Origin: Flavobacteriales bacterium
GTDB lineage: Bacteria > Bacteroidota > Bacteroidia > Flavobacteriales > Flavobacteriaceae
Length of the DNA: 64,000 nt
Assembly: GCA_026993355.1 (NCBI GenBank)
Contig: JALWTX010000022.1
Span: forward strand, 248,001-312,000
Direction: 5' to 3'
This document shows, piece after piece, positions 38,666 through 48,300 of this stretch. The notes under the pieces are model-generated. The model was not told the DNA's origin and did no database searches. It was given only the letters and a program-made list of their open reading frames with translations. The translations under genes and the position numbers were made by a program. The number at the start of each line of letters is the position of its first letter. Position 1 is the first letter of the stretch.

Positions 38666-38962
38666 ATGAAAAAATTTAAAGATTCTAAACAATTAGCGCT
38701 TTTTGCAAAAGCTTTGGCACATCCTGTACGGGTGCAAATCCTAGCCCATTTGGCATCTGCAAATTTTTGCTATACCGGTGACTTGGTCGATATTTTCCCC
38801 TTGGCACAATCAACCATTTCGCAACATTTAAAAGAGTTGAAAAATGCCGGTTTAATACAGGGCAAAGTTTGCCCCCCCAAAGTAAGATACTGTATAAATG
38901 AAGAAAATTGGCAAATTGCCAAAGAGTTGTTTGAAGAATTTTTTAAAATGAAAAATCAATGA
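38666..38962 (+). CDS. arsR: ArsR/SmtB-family metalloid-responsive repressor
   Basis: A 98-residue winged-helix protein: LALFAKALAHPVRVQILAHL, then the recognition helix in FPLAQSTISQHLKELKNAGL. Cys26-type residues (ANFCYTG) and CPPKVRYC could bind As(III), though the classical CVC pair of helix 3 is absent, so the sensing site differs from E. coli/R773 ArsR. It opens the resistance operon; the next gene overlaps by 4 bases (ATGA). Confidence 0.92.
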   Translation: MKKFKDSKQLALFAKALAHPVRVQILAHLASANFCYTGDLVDIFPLAQSTISQHLKELKNAGLIQGKVCPPKVRYCINEENWQIAKELFEEFFKMKNQ

Positions 38963-39522
38963 AAGTATTAGCCATATTCGGTAGCCCGCGAAAGGAAGGG
39001 AATACCGCGCAAATGATGGAAGCTGTTTTGTCGGAATTTCCAAAAGAGGCCCAAATCAAAAGAGTATATTTGGGCGAATTGAATTATACCGGCGCTTGTG
39101 CGACGCGCGATTGCAAAGTATTGGGTTACTGTCCGGTTCAAGATGATTTAACACCGGTCTTAAAAGAGATGATTTGGGCAGACATCATTTTATTCGGGTC
39201 CCCATCGGAATTTGCCGATGTCAGTTCGGAAATTAAGAAATTGATGGAACGCACTTGGTTTATGAAAGGGGCTTTGCGCAACAAAATAGGTGGTTATGTG
39301 ATTACGGGACGTCGTTATATCGAAAGCACCATCAATACTTTACACGCCTTTATGCTACGTCACCGGATGATTTTGGGTTGCAGCGGTGCCTTGGGCTATA
39401 CTTTTACCGAAATGGGCAGTTTGGAATACGACCCGTTGGCTTTGCGCGATGCGCATTTTACCGGAAAACGTTTGGTCGATTTGTATGACATCGTTTATAA
39501 AGGAAAATTGGCAGAGAAATGA
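38959..39522 (+). CDS. NAD(P)H-dependent FMN reductase / iron-sulfur-flavoprotein-like
   Basis: 187 residues of flavodoxin fold: IFGSPRKEGNTAQMMEAVL (FMN phosphate loop), then a Cys-containing loop GACATRDCKVLGYCPVQDDL with three Cys, and LFGSPSEFADVSSEIKKLM. Relatives with four Cys in this loop hold a 4Fe-4S cluster; here only three are obvious, so it may be cluster-free. It is translationally coupled to arsR and tauE by ATGA overlaps, so it belongs to the As/metal response, perhaps as a quinone or organoarsenical reductase (inference). Confidence 0.82.
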   Translation: MKVLAIFGSPRKEGNTAQMMEAVLSEFPKEAQIKRVYLGELNYTGACATRDCKVLGYCPVQDDLTPVLKEMIWADIILFGSPSEFADVSSEIKKLMERTWFMKGALRNKIGGYVITGRRYIESTINTLHAFMLRHRMILGCSGALGYTFTEMGSLEYDPLALRDAHFTGKRLVDLYDIVYKGKLAEK

Positions 39523-40286
39523 AATTAATACTCATCGGGATAATCATTTTTTTAGCTTCCTTTCTCTTTGCGATGCTTGGATTAGGCGGCGGTATGGTCT
39601 ATGTTCCAGTATTAAATTGGGCCGGTTATGACTTGATTTCGGTGGCTTTGCCTTTGGGATTGCTATTAAACGGGTTAAACACCTTATTGGCCTTAATCCA
39701 ATTCAACAAGAAAAAATTAGTCGATTGGAAAGGCGGCATTTTTATGGCGGTTTCCGCTTTAATAGCGTCGCCCATTGGGGCTATTACATCAAAATATGTC
39801 AATCAGAGTAATTTGAAATTGATCTTTGCCGTAGCCGTGCTGTTTGCTGCTATTAGAATGTTGCGTCAGGCAAATAAAAAAGAACCGGAACAGAAAGCCG
39901 GATTAAAAAAACGCATCGTTATAAGTATCATCGCCGGTTTATCTGTTGGTTTTTTAGGCGGCTTGCTGGGGATTGGTGGCGGATTTGTCTTTGCGCCTGT
40001 TTTGATGGCTCTTGGTTATAAAACCAAAGAAGCGGCGGCTACTACGGCATTTATCGTTACCTTTTCGTCGTTTTCCGGTTATTTGGGACATGTGGCAGAA
40101 GGAGATATGAATTGGCCGTTGACAATTGTTTTGGTTATTGCGGTTATTATCGGGTCGCAATTAGGCGCAAGATTTATGAGCCAAAAAGCCAATCCGAAAA
40201 TGGTTAAAAAAATATATGCCGTGGTGCTGATAGTAATCGCTATTAAATTTTCTTGGCAACCTGTAATAAACATTCTAAACCAATAA
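39519..40286 (+). CDS. TauE/SafE-family sulfite/organic anion exporter
   Basis: 255 residues with eight or so membrane helices in two halves, each bearing the family's LGLGGGMVYVPVL / LGIGGGFVFAPVL motif (internal duplication). It exports sulfite, sulfoacetate or similar anions; with an SQR-like gene nearby, sulfur overflow is plausible. ATGA overlap with the preceding gene. Confidence 0.9.
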   Translation: MKLILIGIIIFLASFLFAMLGLGGGMVYVPVLNWAGYDLISVALPLGLLLNGLNTLLALIQFNKKKLVDWKGGIFMAVSALIASPIGAITSKYVNQSNLKLIFAVAVLFAAIRMLRQANKKEPEQKAGLKKRIVISIIAGLSVGFLGGLLGIGGGFVFAPVLMALGYKTKEAAATTAFIVTFSSFSGYLGHVAEGDMNWPLTIVLVIAVIIGSQLGARFMSQKANPKMVKKIYAVVLIVIAIKFSWQPVINILNQ

Positions 40287-40332
40287 AAATTTTATTCATT
40301 TATTTAAATTATTAAAAGAAAAATCAAAAAAA

Positions 40333-40803
40333 ATGAGAATGAGAGATTTAAATCAACCGGCAAAATTGCCACAAGTCAATATTACCGTACGGGCTAAAAG
40401 CGAAACGCCTACGCGACTCAAAGTGCAATCGGGTAAATTTAAAATGATTATCGATGAACCCGAAGCTATGGGCGGTACCGATTTGGGACCAAGCCCTATT
40501 CAAGTTTTGTTGATGTCGTTAGCCGGTTGCTTAGGGGTGACAGGGCATGCCATAGCCCGGCAAAAAGGACTGAAACTAAATGACTTGAGAATAGAAATCA
40601 AAGGTAATATGAATCCTTGTAATTTTATGGGTTGCTCTTTTGACGAACGCGCCGGTTTTCAGGAAATTAATGTTGTGGTTAATCCCAAATTTGAAGCAGC
40701 TACACCCGAACAAATAGCAGATTGGCTGGAAGAAACCGAAAAACGCTGTCCGGTAACTGACAATATCAAAACGGGGACACATATTAATGTAAAAGTTAAA
40801 TAA
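40333..40803 (+). CDS. OsmC-family peroxiredoxin-like protein
   Basis: 156 residues. OsmC fold with the first redox Cys in LMSLAGCLGVTGHAIA and the second in EKRCPVTDNIKTGT, the usual pair for hydroperoxide reduction by a Cys-Cys mechanism. GTDLGPSPIQVLL is the family's entrance motif. It is one of two OsmC genes in this island (other at 42996), separated by a CDF exporter and arsC. Confidence 0.92.
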   Translation: MRMRDLNQPAKLPQVNITVRAKSETPTRLKVQSGKFKMIIDEPEAMGGTDLGPSPIQVLLMSLAGCLGVTGHAIARQKGLKLNDLRIEIKGNMNPCNFMGCSFDERAGFQEINVVVNPKFEAATPEQIADWLEETEKRCPVTDNIKTGTHINVKVK

Positions 40804-40887
40804 TAAGTTAATTGAAAATATATAATTAAGCCTTAATAATGAGATTTATATTCCTACTCACGTAGGAATTGATTTGATAATCTAACT

Positions 40888-41002
40888 GTCATTTCGACAG
40901 AGTCCCCCGACTTCCGTCAGGGGGACGACGAGAAATCTTCCTATTATATAAAATTAATGATAGAGATTCCTCGTCACTCATTCCTCGCTCTGTCGGAATG
41001 AC
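40888..41002. repeat. REP-like palindromic repeat, inverted pair
   Basis: GTCATTTCGACAGAG (40888-40902) and CTCTGTCGGAATGAC (40988-41002) form a long-range inverted pair, with an inner CCCCCGAC...GTCAGGGGG hairpin. The same units recur at 42376, 42858, 54488, 56128 and 56732. Confidence 0.75.
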
Positions 41003-41039
41003 ATACATTGAACAAAAATAACCAGTAACCAATAAAAAT

Positions 41040-41933
41040 ATGGGACACGAACATCACCACCACGAAGTAACCGGCAAAAATCTGTTTTGGACGATTTTGC
41101 TCAATGCCGGCATCAGTTTAGCAGAACTCATCGGCGGGATCATTGCCGGAAGTATGGCTTTGATATCCGATGCAATCCACAATTTTTCGGATGTCATTTC
41201 ATTAATCGTTTCTTACATCGCCAACCGGTTGTCGAAAAAAGCAGCGAATGAAAAACAAACCTTTGGTTACAAGCGCAGTGAAATTATTGCGGCTTTTCTC
41301 AATTCGACCACACTCATCATCTTGGCAATTTTTATTTTGTATGAAGCGGTGCAGCGTATTTTACATCCACACCCTATCAAAAGCGATTTGGTTATTTGGT
41401 TGGCATTGGGAAGTATTGCCGTCAACGGATTAAGTGTGCTGTTTATCAAGGAAGATGCTAAGGATAATATAAATATGAAGTCCGCCTATTTGCATTTGTT
41501 CGGCGATATGATGACGTCTATTGCCGTTTTGATAGGCGGTATTGTGATGAAATACTATCATATTTATTGGATAGACCCGCTGTTTTCAATCCTGATTGCT
41601 ATTTATTTAATCTATATGAGTTGGGATATTTTTAAAACATCTTTAAAAATAATGATGCAATTCACCCCCGAAAATTTAGATTTAAACCAAATTGCCAAAG
41701 ATATCGGACATATAGAAGGTGTGAGAAATATTCACCATATTCACACTTGGCAGATTAACGAACATGACGTGATGTTTGAAGCGCATTTAGATGTTGATAA
41801 AGATTGTAAAATAACGGATTTTGAGGATATTATGAAAAAAGTAAACGCCTATCTCAAAGAACAATACGGCATCGAACACACGACTTTGCAACCCGAATTT
41901 AGCATTAAAGACAACAAAAATTTGATACATTAA
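41040..41933 (+). CDS. Cation diffusion facilitator (CzcD-like) metal exporter
   Basis: 297 residues. A His-rich start (HEHHHHEV), six membrane helices with the metal site pairs SDAIHNFSDV (helix 2) and HLFGDMMTSI (helix 5), and a C-terminal ferredoxin-like metallochaperone domain (~210-290, IHHIHTWQINEHDVMFEAHL). It exports Zn(II), Co(II) or Cd(II) by proton exchange. Located inside the arsenic island, it broadens the island to general metal resistance. Confidence 0.94.
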   Translation: MGHEHHHHEVTGKNLFWTILLNAGISLAELIGGIIAGSMALISDAIHNFSDVISLIVSYIANRLSKKAANEKQTFGYKRSEIIAAFLNSTTLIILAIFILYEAVQRILHPHPIKSDLVIWLALGSIAVNGLSVLFIKEDAKDNINMKSAYLHLFGDMMTSIAVLIGGIVMKYYHIYWIDPLFSILIAIYLIYMSWDIFKTSLKIMMQFTPENLDLNQIAKDIGHIEGVRNIHHIHTWQINEHDVMFEAHLDVDKDCKITDFEDIMKKVNAYLKEQYGIEHTTLQPEFSIKDNKNLIH

Positions 41934-41938
41934 AATAT

Positions 41939-42361
41939 ATGAACCATAAAATTTTAATATTATGCACCGGCAATTCCTGCCGCAGCCAAATGGCGGAAGG
42001 ATTTTTAAAAGCATTTGACCCGGACTTGGAAGTCTATTCCGCCGGCACCAATCCAAGCGGCGAAGTACACCCCAAAGCCATTGTGGCTATGAAAGAAATG
42101 AATATTGACATCAGCGGTAATCATCCCAAAAATGTATCGGAATTTTTAGACCAGGCCTTTGATTATGTGATCACGGTTTGTGACGGCGCTAAGGAAACCT
42201 GCCCGTATTTTTCGGGTGATGTCAAACACCGTTTACATATCGGATTTGAAGATCCTGCCGGAGCCACCGGAACAGAAGAAGAAATTATGAACGAATTCCG
42301 GCGTATCCGTGATGAAATTTTGGTTGATTTTTTCAAATTTTACCGCAACGAGTTAGCCTAG
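41939..42361 (+). CDS. arsC: Arsenate reductase, thioredoxin-coupled LMW-PTP type
   Basis: 140 residues. P-loop CTGNSCR with nucleophile Cys9 and Arg15, and the second and third redox Cys at 81 and 88 (VCDGAKETC), the same three-Cys layout as Staphylococcus pI258 ArsC, so electrons come from thioredoxin. It reduces arsenate to arsenite, which ACR3 exports. It starts 5 bases after the CDF gene. Confidence 0.95.
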   Translation: MNHKILILCTGNSCRSQMAEGFLKAFDPDLEVYSAGTNPSGEVHPKAIVAMKEMNIDISGNHPKNVSEFLDQAFDYVITVCDGAKETCPYFSGDVKHRLHIGFEDPAGATGTEEEIMNEFRRIRDEILVDFFKFYRNELA

Positions 42362-42375
42362 GCAATAAAAAGTGA

Positions 42376-42486
42376 TTGAGATTTCTCACTGCGTTCGAAA
42401 TGACATGCTATTAATAAAAAGTGGTTGTCTGTCATTTCGACAGAGCGAGGAACGAGCGACAACTTGTCCCGATTTATCGGGAAGAA
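42376..42486. repeat. REP-like palindromic repeat
   Basis: GAGATTTCTCACTGCGTTCG + AAATGACA on one side and GTCATTTCGACAGAGCGAGG on the other, ending in a TCCCGATTTATCGGGA hairpin. Same family as 40888. Confidence 0.7.
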
Positions 42487-42544
42487 GTATTCAATTATTT
42501 GTAGTATTGAGAATGATATCCTTATCTAATTCACTCGTAATATA

Positions 42545-42796
42545 ATGAGCAACCAAATCAAAATATTATCCCCCGGACCGGCATGCCGGCGCACCCGCCG
42601 AATTTTAAGGCGGTTGGAACGGTATTGTGAAAAGCGACAGATTCCGGTAAATTTTGAGATTGAAACCGATTTGGAAAAAATCAAGCAGTATGAAACGTGG
42701 CTATTACCGACCATTCTCATCAATGGGACGATAGTTTCGCGCGGGTATTTTCCACCGGAAAAAATGATTGAAAGTTGTTTGATTGGAGAGACCTGA
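42545..42796 (+). CDS. Thioredoxin-fold small protein with CxxT active site
   Basis: 83 residues with the thioredoxin_3 (redox-active disulfide protein) layout: a beta strand, the active-site segment GPACRRTRR, a helix, and the cis-Pro loop WLLPTILING. The usual CxxC reads Cys14-Arg-Arg-Thr17, so only one active-site Cys remains; Cys28 and Cys78 are elsewhere. It lies between arsC and an OsmC gene and might serve as the reductant or a monothiol metal carrier (inference). Confidence 0.75.
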   Translation: MSNQIKILSPGPACRRTRRILRRLERYCEKRQIPVNFEIETDLEKIKQYETWLLPTILINGTIVSRGYFPPEKMIESCLIGET

Positions 42797-42857
42797 TAGA
42801 TTTTCAAAACCTGTTAAGTCTGAAAAATAAATAGAAGTAAGAAATTTAGAATAAAAG

Positions 42858-42957
42858 GAGATTTCTCACTGTGTTCGAAATGACAATCATCATAAAATAT
42901 GAAGTAAGTTGTCATTTCGACAGAATCCCGACCCCAAATCGGGATGACGAGAAATCT
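42858..42957. repeat. REP-like palindromic repeat
   Basis: GGAGATTTCTCACTGTGTTC...AAATGACA and GTCATTTCGACAGAATCCCG with an ACCCCAAATCGGGAT inner hairpin and closing GACGAGAAATCT. Same family as 40888. Confidence 0.7.
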
Positions 42958-42995
42958 AATAATATTGAATCTATAGTAAAAAAAGAAAAAAAACA

Positions 42996-43403
42996 ATGTT
43001 AGAATACCAAATCAAAGCCAAATCAAAAGCAGGCGGTAAAGCTTCCGCTATTGCGAACAAGACAGAAATTCGTTTTGATGCATCATCCGGTAGAGATTAT
43101 ATGCTACCCAATCCGGCGGAATTATTACTGACGGCATTGGCGGCATGCATTCTGAAAAATGTAGAACGCTATGCCAGTATTTTGCATTTTCCGTATCGTT
43201 CGGCTCAAATTAACATCAAAGGGCAACGCAGTGACCGCCCGCCCATGATGCAAAAAATTGATTATGTCTTGGAAATAGATACCGATGTCGATGACAGAAA
43301 ATTACAGCTTTGGCATAAAAACATTATTAAGTTTGGCACCATTAGTAATACTTTGGCAAAAGCAACGGAATTGAACGGGATAATTAAAAAAATGTATAAA
43401 TGA
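42996..43403 (+). CDS. OsmC-family protein (second copy)
   Basis: 135 residues. OsmC fold with [20 protein letters not shown] holding the first Cys; the second redox Cys of the family is not present, since the C-terminal part reads [15 protein letters not shown]. So this copy cannot form the usual disulfide and is likely a non-peroxidase member. It overlaps the ACR3 start by 4 bases (ATGA), tying it to arsenite export. Confidence 0.85.
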   Translation: MLEYQIKAKSKAGGKASAIANKTEIRFDASSGRDYMLPNPAELLLTALAACILKNVERYASILHFPYRSAQINIKGQRSDRPPMMQKIDYVLEIDTDVDDRKLQLWHKNIIKFGTISNTLAKATELNGIIKKMYK

Positions 43404-44431
43404 AAAAACGACTCAAATTCCTAGACCGTTATTTAACCCTTTGGATTTTTCTGGCGATGCTTATTGGTGTTGGCTTGGGCTATTTTGTGCCGTCGGTTGC
43501 CGGTAAAATCAATGCTATTTCATCGGGGACGACGAATATTCCGCTGGCTATCGGGTTAATATTGATGATGTATCCGCCCCTGGCAAAGGTAGATTACAGC
43601 TTGATACCCGAAGTTTTTAAAGACAAAAAAGTGATGTCTTTATCCTTGATTTTAAACTGGATTGTCGGCCCCTTGTTGATGTTTTTTCTGGCGATTATTT
43701 TCCTCAAAGACCAGCCGGGTTATATGACCGGTTTAATCTTGATAGGTTTGGCACGCTGTATTGCTATGGTTTTGGTTTGGAACGATTTAGCAGGTGGCAG
43801 CAAGGAATACGGTGCCGCTTTGGTGGCGTTGAACAGTATTTTCCAAATTTTTACCTATAGTTTTTATGCTTGGCTGTTTATCATTGTGTTGCCTAAATAT
43901 TTCGGGTTAAAGACAGCCGTCTCTCATCTGGATTTATCCATTTGGGATATTGCCCGTTCGGTATTGATTTATCTCGGTATTCCTTTTTTGATGGGTATTT
44001 TAAGTCGTGTAATTTTAATTAAACGCAAAGGAAAAGATTGGTATAAGCGTGTGTTTATTCCCAAAATTTCGCCCATTACCTTATGGGCACTTTTGGCGAC
44101 CATTGTATTGATGTTCAGCTTAAAAGGTAAATTGATTGTCGAAATTCCTTTGGACGTGGTCAAGGTCGGCATCCCTTTGGTCTTGTATTTCGTCATCATG
44201 TTTTTTATGAGTTTTTTTATCGGGAAAGCATTGAAAATTGATTATCCTAGAAACGCTTCAATTGCCTTTACGGCGACGGGCAACAATTTTGAGCTGGCGA
44301 TAGCCGTCGCCATTGCAGTTTTCGGGCTGAATTCGCCGCAAGCTTTTGCCGGTGTCATAGGTCCATTGATTGAAGTGCCGGTGCTGATTGGTTTGGTCAA
44401 TGTGTCGTTGCGGTTGAAAAGGCGTTATTAA
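43400..44431 (+). CDS. acr3: Arsenite efflux pump ACR3
   Basis: 343 residues, ten membrane helices. The conserved [18 protein letters not shown] motif holds the essential Cys120 in helix 4, and [19 protein letters not shown] near 300 holds the second functional Glu. It exports As(OH)3/arsenite made by ArsC. It is the final gene of the arsenic island. Confidence 0.95.
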   Translation: MKKRLKFLDRYLTLWIFLAMLIGVGLGYFVPSVAGKINAISSGTTNIPLAIGLILMMYPPLAKVDYSLIPEVFKDKKVMSLSLILNWIVGPLLMFFLAIIFLKDQPGYMTGLILIGLARCIAMVLVWNDLAGGSKEYGAALVALNSIFQIFTYSFYAWLFIIVLPKYFGLKTAVSHLDLSIWDIARSVLIYLGIPFLMGILSRVILIKRKGKDWYKRVFIPKISPITLWALLATIVLMFSLKGKLIVEIPLDVVKVGIPLVLYFVIMFFMSFFIGKALKIDYPRNASIAFTATGNNFELAIAVAIAVFGLNSPQAFAGVIGPLIEVPVLIGLVNVSLRLKRRY

Positions 44432-45139
44432 GCTTATAAAAATTCAAATTACATTGACTCTTACCGCCTTTGAAGTGACAATAATAAATATGACTACATT
44501 ATTCTTATTGTAACAGAGCAAGGTACTTGGGACAAGCTAATCCGGTTTCACAGAAAGCCATATCAACCGATTGCTATGGATGTATCCAAATATATTATAT
44601 CATCTATATTATATCATCTATATTATATCATCCTAAAAATAACCTAACTATTTTTAAGCTGGGAAATCCGGTAAAAATAAACTTAGAGCCATTAATTTCC
44701 GCATTAAATTTATTTCCTTTAAAACCTATTAAAACACTTACAGAAAATATGGGAGTTCTTAAAGGGCAAAATCCCGGAGAAATACCAATTTTCAGACGCA
44801 TTTCCACCATATTAGCATAAGAACAGAATAGCTTGTACTTATTCATACATGTCGACTTCGTCCGGCCCTATAATTATTTATCCCCTACTGTTTTATTGTA
44901 CAAGCAGTTTTATTATACCAATCAGGGATAGAATAGGATACGGCTTAAACGTTTACGCATAAGTAAACAATGCGATGCTTAACAACCGGATTTTCATCCA
45001 TCAGTCAGCGTTATCATCAAATAAAATTCTTGAGGTAATACCGGGGGGGAGGTTATGCATTGTTTGAATCTTTTAAATCTTCTTATGGGACGCTTACCTG
45101 TCAATAAAACAATAATAAAGGAGAAAATAAATTAAAAAG
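44432..45139. other. Non-coding stretch between the arsenic island and the CRISPR locus
   Basis: About 700 bases without a convincing gene. It holds three exact tandem copies of a 14-bp unit (44591-44632). A 97-codon plus ORF (44527-44820) and a 72-codon minus ORF overlap it but show no recognisable protein. Probably a decayed or recombined junction next to the CRISPR-Cas locus. Confidence 0.5.
44591..44632. repeat. Three tandem copies of a 14-bp unit
   Basis: TATATTATATCATC is repeated exactly three times. It is pure A/T/C and may be a slippage-prone microsatellite. Confidence 0.85.
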
Positions 45140-45218
45140 AAAAAAAATGCCTCCCACTTAGGCGGAGAGGCTTACCAAATGTTTTCACAACGGAATAATC
45201 CTTATTGTGAATTCCTTT
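45140..45218 (-). ncRNA. tracrRNA of the type II-C CRISPR system
   Basis: Read on the minus strand from about 45218: the anti-repeat GAAAGGAATTCACAA pairs with the first 16 bases of the repeat (TTGTGAATTCCTTTC plus one G-U wobble). It is followed by AAGGATTATTCCGTTGTG, a nexus-like hairpin (GGA-TTAT-TCC), then a linker and a GCCTCTCC...GGGAGGC terminator stem with eight T. Length ~79 nt. Its pairing fixes the crRNA orientation: the array is read on the minus strand. Position, divergent to cas9, is common in II-C loci. Confidence 0.85.
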
Positions 45219-45224
45219 CGAAGA

Positions 45225-45256
45225 CAAAGTTATATTATTTTTTTTAAAAAAGCAAA
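45225..45256 (-). promoter_or_regulatory. tracrRNA promoter
   Basis: On the minus strand TTTG (45256-45253), a 20-base spacer and TAACTTTG (45232-45225) match the Bacteroidetes consensus. Transcription would begin around 45218, just at the anti-repeat. Confidence 0.75.
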
Positions 45257-45360
45257 TTTCATTAGAATGCTAAATTACCCAACAAATTATTTTGTCTGTT
45301 CACAAATTCTTTAATATATTTAATGAATTATTCTTTATGCATCTAAAAAATTATAAAAAA

Positions 45361-48300
45361 ATGAAAAAAATATTAGGACTTGATTTAGGCACTAACAGTA
45401 TTGGCTGGGCATTGATTGAACAAGATTTTGAACAAAAGAAAGGTAAAATTGATGATTTAGGAGTTCGAATTATCCCTATGACTCAGGATGTTATGGGAAA
45501 ATTTGATTCAGGGCAAAGTATATCCCAAACGGCAGAACGAACAGGTTATAGAGGCATAAGACGATTAAATCAAAGAAAACTTTTGAGAAGAGAAAGATTG
45601 CATCGGGTTTTAAATATTATGGATTTCTTACCTCGACATTATAAAGAAAAAATTGATTTTATTGATAAAAAAGGACAATTTCAAGAAGAAGTTAAAATAG
45701 ATTACAAGAAAAATGAAGAAGGAAAATATGATTTTATTTTTAAAGATTCTTATAATCAAATGGTTCAAGATTTTAGGAAAAGTGGATATAAAGGAGAAAT
45801 CCCCTATGACTGGACCCTTTATTATCTAAGAAAAAAGGCTTTGACACAGCCTATCAGTAAAGAAGAACTGGCATGGATTCTTTTAAATTTTAATCAAAAG
45901 AGAGGATATTATCAGTTGAGAGATGAAATGGCAGAAAATGATAATAACAAGAAAAAGGAATTTGTGGTTCTAAAGGTGAAAGAATTAAAACCTACCGGAG
46001 AAAAAACCAAAGTCGGAAAAGAATTATATGAAATAGTTTTTGAAAACGACTGGGTTTATCCAAAACAAACAGTTACTCCGGAAGCATGGGAAGGAAAAAC
46101 AAAAGAGTATATTGTGACTACCAGCACTATGAAAGACGGGAGTACAAAAAGAACTTTTAAACAAGTTGATTCTGAAAAAGATTGGATTGCTATTAAAGAA
46201 AAAACCCAACAAGATATTGAAAAATCAAGCAAAGAAGTAGGAGAATATATTTATGAGCATTTATTGAAAACGCCTAAATCAAAAATAAAAGGCGGGCTGA
46301 TAAAAACCATAGAAAGAAAATACTATAAAGACGAATTGAAAAAAATATTAGATGCCCAGAAAAAATTTCATCCGGCGCTACAAAATCAAGAATTATACAG
46401 GAAAGCTTTGATGGAATTATACCCCTATAATGAAGGGCATCGTAATAACCTCAAAAACAAGGACCTGCCCTACCTTATTCTGGAAGACATCATTTTCTAT
46501 CAGCGACCGTTGAAAAGCCAAAAGTCTTTGATTGGTAATTGTCCATATGAAAAAGTTACTTATGAAAAAAAAGAAAAGGACCCCGAAACTGGTCAAATAA
46601 AAACAATTAAAGAAACAAAGAATCTCAAAGTTATCTCAAAATCAAATCCTGTTTATGAAGAATTCAGGTTATGGCCCTTTCTACATAATTTAAAAATATA
46701 TAAAAATAAGGATTATAAAAATGATGAACTTCTTACAGATGTAGATGTTACTCACGAAGTTTTAGCAGAAGAAAAAGATTGGGAACAACTTTTTGAATAT
46801 TTATCCAATAAAAAAGAGATGTCTCAAAAAACTATCATTGACTTTCTCGTTAAGCAAAAAAAATTAGATCGCAGGGAAAAAGACAATTATCATTGGAACT
46901 ATCCGGAAGACAAAAAATATCCGGCAATGCCCACACGTGCCGGATTTTTATCCCGCTTGAAAAAAGTGAATAACCTTGAACCCGAACAATTTTTAACACC
47001 GGAAATAGAAAAACAACTGTGGCATATTATTTATTCTGTCCAAGACCCGGTAGAATATGAAAAAGCATTAAAAAAATTTGCGGATAAACATGGAATTGAT
47101 CAAGAAAGTTTCGTTAAGGCCTTTATAAAACATCCGCCTTTTAAAAGTGAATACGGAGCTTTATCTGAAAAAGCCATCAAAAAACTATTGCCACTGATGA
47201 GGCTTGGAAAATTCTGGAAAGAAGAAGACATCCATCCGGAAGTAAAACAAAATATTGACAATATTTTGGAACGGCTTAAAAGTGTGTTAGATCGTATTAA
47301 TCGCATTGAATGGAAAAAAAATGAAGACAAAGAAAAAAAGATAAATGAAATACTAGAGCAAATTTCCGATGATGATATCCCCAGAGCTGTTTTGAAGAGC
47401 TTCTTAAAAAACATTGACAAAAACCCTTATAAAGGGCTTCAACTTCACCAAGCCAGCTATGCTGTTTACGGAAGACATTCTGAAGCTACTGACGTACAAA
47501 AATGGGAAAGTCCCGCTGACATCACTCGTTATCTGCAAAATTTTAAACAACACAGCCTCAGAAATCCTATCGTTGAACAAGTAATTCTGGAAACCCTCAA
47601 AGTAGTGAGAGATATCTGGGAGACTTATGGAAACGGAGAAAAAGATTTCTTTGATGAAATTCATCTCGAACTCGGGAGAGAATTAAAAAACCCTGCCAAT
47701 GTCCGGAAACAAATCTCTCAAAAGAATGCTGAAAATGAACGCACTAATGCCAGAATTAGGGCTTTATTAAAAGAATTACTAAATGAGGGGGCTAATCCCG
47801 AATCGCCAAGTCACCAGGAAATCCTTAAAATTTATGAGCAAGACGTAGTGAATAGTTTGGAAAAACTTCCTGATGACATCGAGAAAATAAGAAAAGAACA
47901 CAGTCCCATTCCTTCACAAATTGAAAGATACAAACTCTGGCTGGACCAAAAATATGTTTCTCCTTATACCGGAAGGATTATCCCACTTTCCAAACTTTTT
48001 AGCACAGATTATCAAATAGAACATATCATTCCTCAATCCAGATATTTTGACAATTCATTAAGTAATAAAGTAATTGCAGAAAGCGAAGTGAATCAAGACA
48101 AAGGAAACAAAACCGCTAAGGAATACATCCTCGAAAAAGGAGGTTATACCATTGATGGCGGACATAAAATTCTTAAATTATCTGAATATCAATCTCATGT
48201 GGAAAAATATTTTTCACATAATAAAAAGAAAATGAAAAATTTATTGACCGAAGATATTCCGGATAACTTTATCAATAGACAACTCAATGACAGCCGGTAT

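Noticed and set aside
44527-44820. 97-codon plus-strand ORF with a 72-codon ORF on the minus strand
   Set aside because: No domain, no promoter or signal, low-complexity start across a tandem repeat. Treated as chance open frames in non-coding DNA.
45292-45360. Upstream TTG start of cas9
   Set aside because: Adds 23 residues without Cas9 likeness and overlaps the likely promoter; the Met at 45361 gives the canonical RuvC-I start.
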